A stretch of DNA of 64,000 nucleotides from positions 744,001 to 808,000 of the forward strand of contig CAWFHN010000013.1 in NCBI GenBank assembly GCA_963815665.1. Reading direction: 5' to 3'. Positions 1-9,133 of the stretch are shown piece after piece; positions within the stretch are counted from its first letter, which is position 1; each line of letters begins with the position of its first letter. The notes under the pieces are model-generated. The model did no database searches. It was given only the letters and a program-made list of their open reading frames with translations, and was not told where the DNA came from. The translations under genes were made by a program, and so were the position numbers. Origin of the DNA: DASUPK01 sp963815665 (GTDB lineage: Bacteria; Actinomycetota; Thermoleophilia; Solirubrobacterales; 70-9).

Positions 1-136
1 CTCGCGGGCCGCGCTGCTCGCCGAGGTCTGGGACGACGTGCCCGAGAAGCTCCGGATGCCCGCCGGGATCGCGATGGAGGCCCACCTCGAGAAGCTCGAG
101 GACGAGGGGCGCGTGCCGGCGGATCTGCGCGACTGA
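1..136 (+). CDS. MBL-fold metallo-hydrolase, C-terminal end (partial)
   Basis: The reading frame is open from the window edge (codons start at base 2) to a TGA at 134-136 and encodes 44 residues. The visible end reads roughly A-H-L-E-K-L-E-D-E-G-R-V. This matches the C-terminal winged-helix end of LACTB2-like or hydroxyacylglutathione-hydrolase-like metallo-beta-lactamase-fold proteins, where helix 'tahLekLeaeGrv' is common. The metal-binding HxHxDH part lies outside the window, so the family call rests on the tail alone. It runs in the same direction as the next gene, 24 bases away. Confidence 0.55.
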   Translation, partial: SRAALLAEVWDDVPEKLRMPAGIAMEAHLEKLEDEGRVPADLRD

Positions 137-160
137 CCCGCCCCCTGGTATGAACCTCAG

Positions 161-2554
161 ATGCGTCTGGATGCAGCCCGGCTACTGCGCGGTGGCGCCA
201 AGGGGATGGGGATCGGCGGCGCGCTCTTCGGCGCGACGGTGGCCGGCATCTGGTGGCGCCTCTTCCGACAGCCGCTTCCGCGGACGAATGGGAACCTGAC
301 GGTCAGGGGGCTGGAGGGCCGCGTCGAGATTGCGCGCGACCGCTGGGGGATGCCCACCGTGCGGGCCCAATCGGCCGCCGACCTCTGGTTCGGGCAGGGC
401 TTCTGCCACGGCCAGGACCGCCTCTGGCAGATGGACGTCCAGCGCCGGATCTGCTCGGGGCGGGTGGCCGAGATCGCCGGCCGGGCAGGCCTGCCGGTGG
501 ACCGGCTGATGCGCACGCTCGGCCTGCGCCGCGTCGCCCTGCGCGAGGAGACCGAACTGGGGGACGACCTGCGCCCGCTCCTCGATGCCTATTGCGCGGG
601 CGTCAACGAGGCCGCGCGAACCGCGTCTGCGCCGACGGCCGAGTTCCAGCTCCTTCGCCTCGAGTTCGAGCCATGGAGGCCCGCCGACATGCTCGCCGGC
701 GGCAAGCTCCTCTCCTTCGGCCTCTCCACCAACTGGGAGCGCGAGTTGCTGCGGGCCGACCTCGTCCGTGAGCTGGGCGAGGAGCGCGCCGCCAGGATCG
801 ACCCCACCTACCCGAAGGGCAACCCCATCGTGCTCCGGCCCGGCCAGGGCTTCGATGGCGACGGGCTCAGGCTCGCCGAGCAGATCGGCCGCGTCCGGGA
901 CCAGATCGGCCTGGCGGCCGCCGCGAGCGGCTCGAACAACTGGGCGGTGAGCCCGAGCCGATCCGCCACGGGCGGCGCACTGCTCGCCGGGGATCCGCAC
1001 CTGCCCAGCGGCATGCCGGGCGTCTGGTACGAGATCGCCCTCGAGCTCGACGGCAGGACCTGCCGCGGAGCCTCGATCCCGGGGCTGCCCGGGATCTCGC
1101 TGGGCCAGAACGACGACGTCGCGTTCGCCTTCACCAACGTCATGGCGGACGTCGAGGACCTGTACGTCGAGCGGATCGATGGCGAGAGCTATGAGTTCGA
1201 GGGAGAGACGCGGCCGCTCGAGATCGTCGAGGAGCCGATCGCCGTCCGCGGCCAGGAGGGGCCCGAGCGCCATGAGGTGCGAATCACCCACCACGGCCCG
1301 ATCGTCAACCGGGCGCTGGGCGCCGACGACGAACAGCCGCTCGCGCTGCGCTGGGCCGCGCTGGACGAGCCGTCCATCTCGCTCGCGCACCTGGGTGTGC
1401 TCGAGCCGCGGAGCGGCCCGGAGCTGGTCGAGCTCCTCCGCCCGGTGACGATGCCCGTCTCGAACCTGGTCTGGGCCGATCGGCACGGATCGATCGGCTA
1501 CAAGATGATCGGCAGGATCCCGAAGCGAAAGGGCGACTGCCCCGATCTCCCCAAGCCGGGCTGGACGGGCGAGTTCGAGTGGGACGGCTGGATCCCCTAC
1601 GACGAGCTGCCGGAGCTGATCGATCCCGAGCAGGGGTACATCGTCACCGCGAACAACCGGGTGGTCGACAGCCCCTACCCGCACCACATCACCAGCGACT
1701 GGCTCGACGGCTACCGGGCCGCGAGGATCGAGCAGCTCTTGGAGGAGACCGACGAGCACGACCTGGAGAGCTTCCGGCGCATGCAGACCGACCTCTATTC
1801 GATCCCGGGCGACGAGGTCGTTCACCGGCTGGCCCGCCTCGAGCCCACGAGCCAGCGAGAGACGAGCGCGATCGAGCGCCTGAAGAGCTGGGATCGGACT
1901 CTCTCTCCGAAGACCGTGGCCGGGACGATCTACCAGGCGTTCCTGCTGCGACTCGCGCGAGAGTTCACGAGGGCGGCGATCGGCGACCGGGATCTCTCCG
2001 ACCGCTATCTCGACCGGGCGGACAACGGCTTCATCTCCCACGTCACCTCGCCCTGGCGCTGGTACTCCCACCTGCTGGAGCTCTGGGAGGAGGCGGACGA
2101 GGAGCTGATCGGGGGATCCTGGGACGAGCTGGTCCTCGAGGCCCTGCGCGGGGCGCTCGACGACCTTGAGGAGCGATTTGGCCCGGACCCCGAGCAGTGG
2201 CAATGGGGCCAGGTCCATGCGCTGCAGTTTCCGCACGCGCTGGGCGCCCTCCACCCTGCGTCGGAGTGGGTCTTCAACCGCACGCTGCACCCCGGCGGCG
2301 GGCAGGAGACCGTGGCGCAGATCGCCTACGACCCCAACGACCCCTACCACGCGATCTGGGCCCCGAGCTGGCGGATGGTGGCCGACCCCGCCGCGCCCGG
2401 CCACTCGCAATGGCAGGCGTTCACCGGCCAGTCGGGGCACGCCTGGAGCAGCCACTACGACGACCTCCAAGCCGGCTGGGAGGCGGGCGAGATGCAGCCG
2501 ATGGCCGGCGAGGGACCGTTCGAGACGCTCGCGCTGATTCCGGACAGCGGCTAG
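161..2554 (+). CDS. penicillin acylase family protein (Ntn hydrolase)
   Basis: This 797-residue protein is a penicillin amidase/acyl-homoserine-lactone acylase family amidohydrolase. Members are made as one chain and self-cleave so that a Ser becomes the N-terminal nucleophile of the beta subunit. The cleavage motif is visible as Gly257-Ser258-Asn-Asn-Trp-Ala, followed by a typical G-x-x-L-L-A-G-D-P-H-L segment. A hydrophobic stretch at about residues 15-35 could be a signal anchor, which suits a membrane-attached or exported enzyme. Length fits the family (about 750-850). The substrate (beta-lactam, AHL or another amide) cannot be read from sequence. Its TAG stop shares a G with the GTG start of the next gene, so the two are probably co-translated. 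Confidence 0.9.
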   Translation: MRLDAARLLRGGAKGMGIGGALFGATVAGIWWRLFRQPLPRTNGNLTVRGLEGRVEIARDRWGMPTVRAQSAADLWFGQGFCHGQDRLWQMDVQRRICSGRVAEIAGRAGLPVDRLMRTLGLRRVALREETELGDDLRPLLDAYCAGVNEAARTASAPTAEFQLLRLEFEPWRPADMLAGGKLLSFGLSTNWERELLRADLVRELGEERAARIDPTYPKGNPIVLRPGQGFDGDGLRLAEQIGRVRDQIGLAAAASGSNNWAVSPSRSATGGALLAGDPHLPSGMPGVWYEIALELDGRTCRGASIPGLPGISLGQNDDVAFAFTNVMADVEDLYVERIDGESYEFEGETRPLEIVEEPIAVRGQEGPERHEVRITHHGPIVNRALGADDEQPLALRWAALDEPSISLAHLGVLEPRSGPELVELLRPVTMPVSNLVWADRHGSIGYKMIGRIPKRKGDCPDLPKPGWTGEFEWDGWIPYDELPELIDPEQGYIVTANNRVVDSPYPHHITSDWLDGYRAARIEQLLEETDEHDLESFRRMQTDLYSIPGDEVVHRLARLEPTSQRETSAIERLKSWDRTLSPKTVAGTIYQAFLLRLAREFTRAAIGDRDLSDRYLDRADNGFISHVTSPWRWYSHLLELWEEADEELIGGSWDELVLEALRGALDDLEERFGPDPEQWQWGQVHALQFPHALGALHPASEWVFNRTLHPGGGQETVAQIAYDPNDPYHAIWAPSWRMVADPAAPGHSQWQAFTGQSGHAWSSHYDDLQAGWEAGEMQPMAGEGPFETLALIPDSG

Positions 2555-3024
2555 TGCCCTCCCGCCGCGACCAGATCAAGCTCTCCGACAAGGAGCAGCG
2601 CGAGCTGCTCGACGCCGAGCGGATCGTCGTCGTCTCGTCGATCGGCCCGCGCGGCTGGCCGCACATGATGCCCCTCTGGTACGTCCCGCGCGACGGGGAG
2701 ATCTGGGTCTGGACCTTCGCCAAATCCCAGAAGGTGAAGAACCTGGAGCGCGACCCCCGCGCGACGCTGTTGATCGAGACGGGGTTCGAGTACGGCGAGC
2801 TGCGGGGGGCGCAGATCGAGGCCGAGGCGGAGCTGATCCGAGACGTCGACCGGATCGTCGACTTCGCCAAGGACCTCACCGTCCGCTACAGCGAGGGAAT
2901 CGAGTCCGTGGAGGGCGACGCGGCCGCCGCCCTGCAGGCACAGGCCCCGAAGCGGGTCGCGATCCACTTCCACCCCAAGCGCGTGGCGACCTGGGACCAC
3001 CGCAAGCTCGGCGGCGTCTACTGA
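2554..3024 (+). CDS. PPOX-class (pyridoxamine 5'-phosphate oxidase fold) flavin/F420 protein
   Basis: The 156-residue product has the split beta-barrel pattern of PPOX-class, probably F420- or FMN-dependent oxidoreductases. A helix (E-Q-R-E-L-L-D-A-E-R) is followed by V-V-V-S-S-I-G-P-R-G-W-P-H-M-M-P-L-W-Y and then a K-x-x-N-L-E-R-D-P-R-A-T-L-L-I-E segment. I chose the GTG at 2554 because it overlaps the preceding stop (TAGTG) and yields a complete fold; the longer frame upstream lies inside the acylase gene. The cofactor (FMN, F420 or heme) is not decidable here. A terminator-like hairpin starts at its stop codon. Confidence 0.85.
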   Translation: MPSRRDQIKLSDKEQRELLDAERIVVVSSIGPRGWPHMMPLWYVPRDGEIWVWTFAKSQKVKNLERDPRATLLIETGFEYGELRGAQIEAEAELIRDVDRIVDFAKDLTVRYSEGIESVEGDAAAALQAQAPKRVAIHFHPKRVATWDHRKLGGVY

Positions 3025-3043
3025 CCCGGAGCTACCGGGTTTT
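3024..3043 (+). terminator. putative intrinsic terminator after the PPOX gene
   Basis: An ACCCGG (3024-3029), AGCTA loop, CCGGGT (3035-3040) hairpin is followed by TTTG. The stem begins at the last base of the stop codon. The T-tract is short, so this is a modest terminator. Confidence 0.5.
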
Positions 3044-3139
3044 GGGAGGCGCCTTGCAGGTCCCCAATTTCGATGACGATTTTCCCCGAAAGTGGCAGAA
3101 TCACCGCGCTCTCGTGACGACCACGACTAGGGGGACTCC

Positions 3140-3775
3140 ATGCGACGGATCGCAATTGCACTGACGGCTCTGGGAATCATGGTGCTCGGCGCCGGAACCG
3201 CCCAGGGGGCCGTCCTCAGCAGCTTCGGCGGCACCGTCTACTACATCGCCGGCCAGGGTGAGCGAAACGACGTGGTGGTCGGCACCGACCGCGTGCTCGG
3301 CCTGACCGTGTACACGTTCACGGATGCCGACGCCAACCCGATCCAGATCGGGGGCGGCGTATGCGAGCTGATCAACGGCGTCGGTAGCTGCTCAACGGCC
3401 GGGATTCACAGCCTCTTCATCAACGTCCGCGACCGCGACGACACGGCCCAGATCTCCACATCGGGCGGCAGCGGCCTCTTCGCGCCTCTGATCCCGACGA
3501 CGATCATCGGCGGCCGCGGCGTGGACGTGCTGACGGGCGGCGTCAGTGCAGACGTCCTCAAGGGGAACAACGGCAGGGACACCCTGCGCGGTCGTCAGGG
3601 ACCGGACGTCTACAAGGGCGGCCGCGGTTCGGACACCCTGCAGACGCTCGACGGTCAAGCCGACACGTTCATCTCCTGCGGAAACGGCAGGCGCGACCTG
3701 GTGCGTGCGGACAAGCAGGACCCGAAGCCGAAGAGCTGCGAATTGGGTGGCCGCAAGCCTGGCAAGCAGTTCTAG
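3140..3775 (+). CDS. secreted protein with degenerate RTX-type calcium-binding repeats
   Basis: The 211-residue product begins with a clear Sec signal peptide (M-R-R-I-A-I-A-L-T-A-L-G... ending near A-Q-G-A, about residue 24). The C-terminal half has glycine/aspartate nonapeptides such as G-G-R-G-V-D-V-L-T-G-G, L-K-G-N-N-G-R-D-T-L-R-G and Y-K-G-G-R-G-S-D-T-L, which resemble the GGxGxDxLx beta-roll of RTX proteins. Two late cysteines (I-S-C-G-N-G, K-S-C-E) could form a disulfide. It looks like a small secreted calcium-binding surface protein of a Gram-positive-type cell. It is unlikely to be a toxin: there is no large N-terminal domain and no type I secretion gene nearby. A GGGGGA-type ribosome site precedes the ATG. 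Confidence 0.7.
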   Translation: MRRIAIALTALGIMVLGAGTAQGAVLSSFGGTVYYIAGQGERNDVVVGTDRVLGLTVYTFTDADANPIQIGGGVCELINGVGSCSTAGIHSLFINVRDRDDTAQISTSGGSGLFAPLIPTTIIGGRGVDVLTGGVSADVLKGNNGRDTLRGRQGPDVYKGGRGSDTLQTLDGQADTFISCGNGRRDLVRADKQDPKPKSCELGGRKPGKQF

Positions 3776-3812
3776 CTCGCGAATCCGTCTCGCGGGCTAG
3801 CCTCTCCCGCGC

Positions 3813-4889
3813 ATGGAAGATCTAAAGGGGTTGATCCTCTCGGGAGGAGCCGGGACTCGTCTGCGCCCGATCACCCACACATCCGCCAAGCAGCTGGTGC
3901 CGGTGGCCAACAAGCCCGTGCTCTTTTACGGGATCGAGGCCCTGGTCGAGGCCGGGATTGTGGAGATCGGGATCATCATCGCGCCCGAGACCGGCGAGGA
4001 GATCCGGCAGGCGGTCGGCGACGGGTCGGCGTTCGGCGCCTCGATCACCTACATCGAGCAGGAGGCGCCGCTGGGGCTCGCCCACGCCCTGCTCACCGCC
4101 GAGGACTTTCTCGGCCAGAGCCCGTTCGTCATGTACCTCGGGGACAACCTGCTCCGGGACGGGATCGTCGAGCTCGTCGAGGTCTTCCGCAAGAACGAGC
4201 CCGACGCGCTGATCCTGCTCACGCAGGTGGACGACCCCTCCTCCTACGGCGTCGCCGAGCTCGACGGGGACAGGGTCATCCGGCTGGTCGAGAAACCGAA
4301 GGATCCACCCAGCAACCTGGCCCTGGTGGGCGTCTACATGTTCGGGCCCTCGATCTTCAAGGCCGCGCACGAGATCGAGCCGTCGCCCCGCGGCGAGCTC
4401 GAGATCACCGACGCGATCGACGCCCTGATCGAGTCCGACCTTCGCGTTGAGCCCCATGTCGTCAAGGGCTGGTGGAAGGACACGGGGATGCTCGAGGACA
4501 TGCTCGAGGCCAACCGGCTCGTGCTCGAGGACATCGAGCTGCGAATCGACGGCGAGCTCGACACCGCCTCGCGCGTCGAGGGCAGGGTCGTCATCGAGAA
4601 GGGAGCGAAGCTGGAGCGGACGGTCGTGCGCGGCCCGGCGATCATCGGCGCCGGGACACAGATCTCCGACTCCTATATCGGCCCCTACACGGCGATCGAC
4701 TGCGACGTGGTGATCACGGGCTCCGAGGTCGAGCACTCGATCGTCCTGGCGGGTTCCAGCATCCGAGACCTGCACGCCCGGATGGAGGCCAGCCTGCTCG
4801 GCAAGAACGTCAGCCTGAGCCGCAGCGAGGGAATGCCCAAAACTCTGCGGTTCCTGGTGGGCGACAACGCGAACATCTCGATCCCATGA
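3813..4889 (+). CDS. rmlA: glucose-1-phosphate thymidylyltransferase, long form (RmlA-like)
   Basis: The 358-residue enzyme would couple dTTP and glucose-1-phosphate to dTDP-glucose, the first step to dTDP-rhamnose. The N-terminal nucleotidyltransferase signature is visible (G-L-I-L-S-G-G-A-G-T-R-L-R-P with S-A-K-Q-L-V-P-V-A-N-K-P), then Y-L-G-D-N-L near residue 110 and V-E-K-P-K near 160. The C-terminal third has the isoleucine/valine-rich hexapeptide spacing of a left-handed beta-helix, so this is the long actinobacterial/StrD type rather than the approximately 290-residue E. coli type. It is first in an operon; its stop overlaps the rmlD start (ATGA at 4886-4889). Confidence 0.92.
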   Translation: MEDLKGLILSGGAGTRLRPITHTSAKQLVPVANKPVLFYGIEALVEAGIVEIGIIIAPETGEEIRQAVGDGSAFGASITYIEQEAPLGLAHALLTAEDFLGQSPFVMYLGDNLLRDGIVELVEVFRKNEPDALILLTQVDDPSSYGVAELDGDRVIRLVEKPKDPPSNLALVGVYMFGPSIFKAAHEIEPSPRGELEITDAIDALIESDLRVEPHVVKGWWKDTGMLEDMLEANRLVLEDIELRIDGELDTASRVEGRVVIEKGAKLERTVVRGPAIIGAGTQISDSYIGPYTAIDCDVVITGSEVEHSIVLAGSSIRDLHARMEASLLGKNVSLSRSEGMPKTLRFLVGDNANISIP

Positions 4890-5911
4890 AGCTGATGGTC
4901 ACCGGAGCCGGAGGCATGCTCGGCCAAGACATCGTCCGGCTGGCCGAGGGCATGCGCCATCAGGTGGTCGCGCTCACCCACGACGACCTCGACGTGACCG
5001 ACCCGGCCAAGGTCGAGCGGTTGATCACCCGCGAGCGCCCCGGGGCCGTGATCAACTGCGCGGCCTGGACCAACGTGGACGGCGCCGAAGAGTCCGAGCA
5101 CGATGCCTCAGTGGTCAACTCCCAGGGCGCGGGGTTCGTGGCGGGCGCCGCGGCCAAGGTCGGCGCCAAGCTCATCTACCCGTCGACCGACTACGTCTTC
5201 AACGGAACCGGCGGCCCCTACGGGGAGTCCGATGATCCCGACCCGATCAACGCCTATGGGCGGACGAAGCTGGCCGGGGAGCGCGCCACCGCCCTGGTCA
5301 ACGGGCGGAGCTTCATCGTCCGGACCTCATGGGTCTTCGGCCCCCATGGGGGCAACTTCGTCGAGACGATGCTGCGTCTGGGCGAGGGGGGCGGGCCCGT
5401 CGTCGTCGTCCACGACCAGGTCGGATGCCCCACGTATACGGGCCACCTGGCCGTCGGCCTGCTGCGCCTGGTCGACAGCTCCGCCTACGGCATTCACCAC
5501 ATGGCGGGCGAGGGGAGCTGCTCCTGGTACGAGTTCGCGATGGAGATCTTCCGGCAGGCCGAGGTCGTCACCCGGGTGATGGCCTCGACCACGGACATGA
5601 TGGAGCGGCCCGCGACGCGCCCGGCGAACTCGGTCCTGGTCAGTCGCAGATCCGCCCCGATCAAGCTGCCCACCTGGCAGCGCGGCCTCTCCGATTACCT
5701 CGCCCGCCGTGGCCACCTCGAGGACGAGGAGGCTCCGAAGCAGCGCTCGAGCTCCTCGCGCCGCCAACCCATGCTCGACTGGACCAAGCGCGAGCGGGAG
5801 GAGAGGGAGGCGGACGGCGAAGAGATCACGGGCGAGGACGAGCTGCCGCTCGACGACGTCACCTGGGAAGACGGGCCCGACGGAGCGGACACGGGGCAGG
5901 ACGCGGCATGA
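4886..5911 (+). CDS. rmlD: dTDP-4-dehydrorhamnose reductase with acidic C-terminal extension
   Basis: This SDR enzyme of 341 residues would reduce dTDP-4-keto-rhamnose to dTDP-rhamnose. It shows the nucleotide-binding G-A-G-G-M-L-G, the S-T-D-Y-V-F-N-G block and the catalytic Y-G-R-T-K, then a typical V-R-T-S-W-V-F-G. The conserved domain ends near residue 285 (L-S-D-Y-L-A-R-R-G). The remaining 50 or so residues form a charged tail, first Arg/Ser-rich and then strongly acidic, which ordinary RmlD proteins lack. The ATG at 4886 is chosen because it overlaps the rmlA stop and directly starts the Rossmann fold. Its own stop overlaps the rmlB ATG (ATGA). Confidence 0.93.
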   Translation: MKLMVTGAGGMLGQDIVRLAEGMRHQVVALTHDDLDVTDPAKVERLITRERPGAVINCAAWTNVDGAEESEHDASVVNSQGAGFVAGAAAKVGAKLIYPSTDYVFNGTGGPYGESDDPDPINAYGRTKLAGERATALVNGRSFIVRTSWVFGPHGGNFVETMLRLGEGGGPVVVVHDQVGCPTYTGHLAVGLLRLVDSSAYGIHHMAGEGSCSWYEFAMEIFRQAEVVTRVMASTTDMMERPATRPANSVLVSRRSAPIKLPTWQRGLSDYLARRGHLEDEEAPKQRSSSSRRQPMLDWTKREREEREADGEEITGEDELPLDDVTWEDGPDGADTGQDAA

Positions 5912-6906
5912 AGCTCCTCGTCGCCGGCGGCGCCGGCTTCATCGGATCGAACTACGTGCGGCTGCGCCTCGAGGGCAACCCCGGCGACTCCGTGCGCGTG
6001 CTCGACAAGCTCACCTATGCCGGCCGCCGCGAGAACCTCGAGGGACTGCCCTCAGACCGCTTCGAGCTGGTCGAGGCCGATATCGCCGACCGCGAGGCCG
6101 CCCGGGCCGCCGTCGACGGCTGTGACGCGGTCGTCAACTTCGCCGCCGAATCTCACGTCGATCGCTCGATCGAGGCGCCGGGCGAGTTCATCACCACGGA
6201 CGTCTTCGGCACGTACGTGCTGCTCGAGGCGGCGCGCGACGCCGGCGTCCGCTATCTGCAGTTCTCGACCGATGAGGTCTACGGTGACTTCGAGATGGGA
6301 TCGGCTACCGAGGAGTCGCCCCTCGCACCATCCTCCCCGTACTCCGCCTCCAAGGCCGGCGGCGACCTGCTCGTCTGGGCGTTCGCTCGCACCTACGGCG
6401 CGGAGGCGCTGATCATGCGCGCATCCAACAACTACGGCCCCTACCAGTACCCCGAGAAGCTGATCCCGCTCTGCATACTCAACGCGCTTGCCGGCGACCC
6501 GCTGCCGGTGTATGGCGACGGCATGCAGGTCCGCAACTGGCTGTACGTCGAGGACTGCTGCTCGGCGGTGGACGCCGTCCTCGAGAGCGGAGACCCCGGC
6601 AACGTCTACAACGTGGGCGGCCCCGACGAGCTGCCGAACATCGACGTGATCAGGCAGATCCTCGCGCTCACGGACCGGGACGAGTCGCTGGTCTCATACG
6701 TCAAGGATCGCCCCGGACACGACCGACGCTACTCGCTTTCCGCCGCTCGCCTCGAGGCCCTCGGGTGGAATGCGGCCGTTGGCTTCGACGAGGGAATCGA
6801 GCGCACCGTGCACTGGTACCGCGAGAACGAGGCGTGGTGGGCCCCAATCCGCTCAGGTGATTACAAGGAGTACTACGAGCGCCACTACGGCAAGGCGCTT
6901 AAGTAA
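5908..6906 (+). CDS. rmlB: dTDP-glucose 4,6-dehydratase
   Basis: The 332-residue extended SDR converts dTDP-glucose to dTDP-4-keto-6-deoxyglucose. Visible features are G-G-A-G-F-I-G-S-N at the N-terminus, the dehydratase-specific T-D-E-V-Y-G (Asp/Glu acid-base pair), Y-S-A-S-K (Tyr/Lys pair) and N-N-Y-G-P-Y-Q-Y-P-E-K-L-I-P. Length is normal for RmlB. It is the third gene of the overlapping rmlA-rmlD-rmlB operon. The epimerase rmlC is absent from this cluster and must be elsewhere if rhamnose is the end product. The start follows the rmlD stop overlap at 5908. Confidence 0.95.
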   Translation: MKLLVAGGAGFIGSNYVRLRLEGNPGDSVRVLDKLTYAGRRENLEGLPSDRFELVEADIADREAARAAVDGCDAVVNFAAESHVDRSIEAPGEFITTDVFGTYVLLEAARDAGVRYLQFSTDEVYGDFEMGSATEESPLAPSSPYSASKAGGDLLVWAFARTYGAEALIMRASNNYGPYQYPEKLIPLCILNALAGDPLPVYGDGMQVRNWLYVEDCCSAVDAVLESGDPGNVYNVGGPDELPNIDVIRQILALTDRDESLVSYVKDRPGHDRRYSLSAARLEALGWNAAVGFDEGIERTVHWYRENEAWWAPIRSGDYKEYYERHYGKALK

Positions 6907-6968
6907 GCGGAGAGCACGTTTGAAGAAGACGCCGACGGAGGCGCCTTGCTAGAACCAACAGTTCCAGC

Positions 6969-9133
6969 ATGACGCGCTACCTGACCCGTCTCGCCGACAT
7001 CGCCTACCGTCGCCGCGGCCGCGTCGTTGCCGGATGGATCGTCGCGATGATCGTGATCATCGGGGTGGGTTCCTCGCTCAAGGGGGAGTTCAACGCCGAC
7101 TACAACACGCCCGGCTCGGAATCGAAGGCGGCGAGCGACATCACCCAGCAGCGCTTCGGGGGGTACTCCGGGCAGGAGATCTACGTCGTCTGGAGGGACC
7201 CGGCAGGGGTCCGCTCCCCCGCCGCCCAGCAGCGGATGAACGCCTTTTTCGCCCAGGCCGAGAAGGTCAACCACATCTCGAATCACACCGGGATTCGCGT
7301 CTCGCAGAACGGGCAGTACGGCACGACGACGCTGCCGCTGACCGTCCCCGGCTGGGACGTGACCAAGGACCAGGGCAAGCAGCTGATCGACGCGGCCCAG
7401 GCGAACGCCGGCAACGGGCTCGAGATCAAGCTCGGCGGCGATCCGATCCAGCGAGCCGAGTCGCAGGCGAGCCCGGAGGGGATCGGCCTCTTCGCTGCCG
7501 CGATCGTCCTGCTGATCGCCTTCGGCTCGGTGGTGGCGGCCGGCCTGCCCCTCGGGATCGCCCTGGCCGGTCTCGGCATCTCCTCGGCGGGCCTGATCCC
7601 TCTGCTCGCGAACGTCATCGACGTCCCCAACTGGACGACCGCCGTCTCGGGCCTGATCGGGATCGGCGTCGGCATCGACTACTCGCTGCTCGTCCTCACC
7701 CGGTTCCGCACGGCGATGCGGGAGGGGAAGGGCCGCCACGACGCCGTGGTCGAGGCGGTCACCACGGCCGGTCGCAGCGTGATCATCGCCGGCTGCACCG
7801 TCGTGATCGCGGTACTCGGCCTCTTCCTGACGGGGCTCTCGTACATGTACGGCGTCGCGCTCTCGGCGGCGATCGCCGTCCTCGTCATGATGCTCGCGTC
7901 GATCACCCGCTTCCGGCGCTGCTCTCCTACCTCGGCCCGAGGGTCGACCGCCTTCACATCCCGTTCCTCGGACGGGCGCTGCGCGACGACACGAGCGGCA
8001 AGGAGTCGCCGGCGGCTCGCTGGAGCCACATGGTGCAGCGGCATCCCTGGACGGCGGCGATCGTCGCGACCGCCATCCTGCTCGCCCTGGCGGCGCCCGC
8101 ACTCGGCATGCGGCTGGGATTCCCGGATGCGGGCAACGACCCGCCGGACTCGATGACCCGGCAGGCCTACGACCTGATCACCGACGGCTTCGGGCCGGGC
8201 ACCAACGGTCCGGTGATCGTCGCCGCCACGCTGCCCAGCTCCTCGGACAAGGCGACGATGGACGTCCTGGCGAACAAGATCCGCTCGGATCCCGACGTCG
8301 CCTTCGTCGGCCCGACCAGGGTCAACTCCGCGGGCGATGCCGCGCTGATCCCGGTGATCCCGAAGAGCTCCCCCCAGGCCAGCGAGACGACCGACCTCGT
8401 CCACCGGCTGCGGGACGACATCGTGCCGAGCGCGGTGGGCGGCTCCGGGATCGACGTCCAGGTCGGCGGCGTGACCGCAGCGCTCGAGGATCAGAGCGCG
8501 TTCATCAAGGGCCGGATGCCGATCTTCATCATCGGCGTGGTCGGCCTCTCCTTCCTGCTGCTCCTCGTCGCCTTCCACTCTCCCTTCATCTCGCTGAAGG
8601 CAGGGGTCATGAACCTGCTCTCCGTGAGCGCCGCCTACGGCGTGATGACCCTGGCGTCCAACGGCGGGGGCCTCAGCAACCTGATCGGCATCGACCACGA
8701 GGTGCCGATCGCGCCGTTCATGCCCGTGATGATGTTCGCGATCCTCTTCGGCCTCTCGATGGACTACGAGGTCTTCCTGGTCTCGCGGATCCGCGAGGAG
8801 TACCTGAAGGACGGAGACACGCGCCGCGCGGTTGCCGATGGCCTGGCGAAGACGGCTCGGGTTATCACCGCCGCAGCGGCGATCATGGTCGTGGTGTTCC
8901 TCGCCTTCCTCGCGTCCTCGGACACCTTCCTGAAGCTGTTCGGGATCGGGCTCGCCTCGGCGATCTTCCTCGACGCCACGGTGGTGCGAATGGTGCTCGT
9001 GCCGGCAGTGATGCAGCTCCTCGGCAGGCGGAACTGGTGGATCCCGGACTGGCTGGAGAGGATCCTTCCCCGCCTGGACGTCGAGCGGGTCGCCGTGGGT
9101 ACGGCGGAGGGCTCTCCTAGCCGAGCCGGTTGA
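6969..9133 (+). pseudogene. MMPL/RND-family transporter interrupted by a one-base frameshift
   Basis: Two adjoining frames together encode one complete MMPL-type transporter of about 721 residues. The first (from ATG 6969) contains an N-terminal membrane segment, a soluble loop and membrane segments ending at M-M-L-A-S-I-T. The second, in the other frame from about 7910, continues L-P-A-L-L-S-Y-L-G-P-R, a second soluble domain and F-G-L-S-M-D-Y-E-V-F-L. Family members read S-x-T-L-L-P-A-L-L across this point. One missing base between 7908 and 7909 (ACC C-G CTT for ACC CTG CTT) explains the shift. Either the gene is newly inactivated or the assembly has an indel; everything else in both halves is intact. 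Function would be proton-driven lipid or drug export. Confidence 0.85.

Noticed and set aside
182..2470. Long open frame antisense to the penicillin acylase gene
   Set aside because: High-GC shadow: no family motif, Arg/Pro/Gly-rich composition, and the plus strand has a complete recognisable enzyme.
3140..3775. RTX toxin
   Set aside because: Too small, Sec signal present, no type I exporter or acyltransferase genes.
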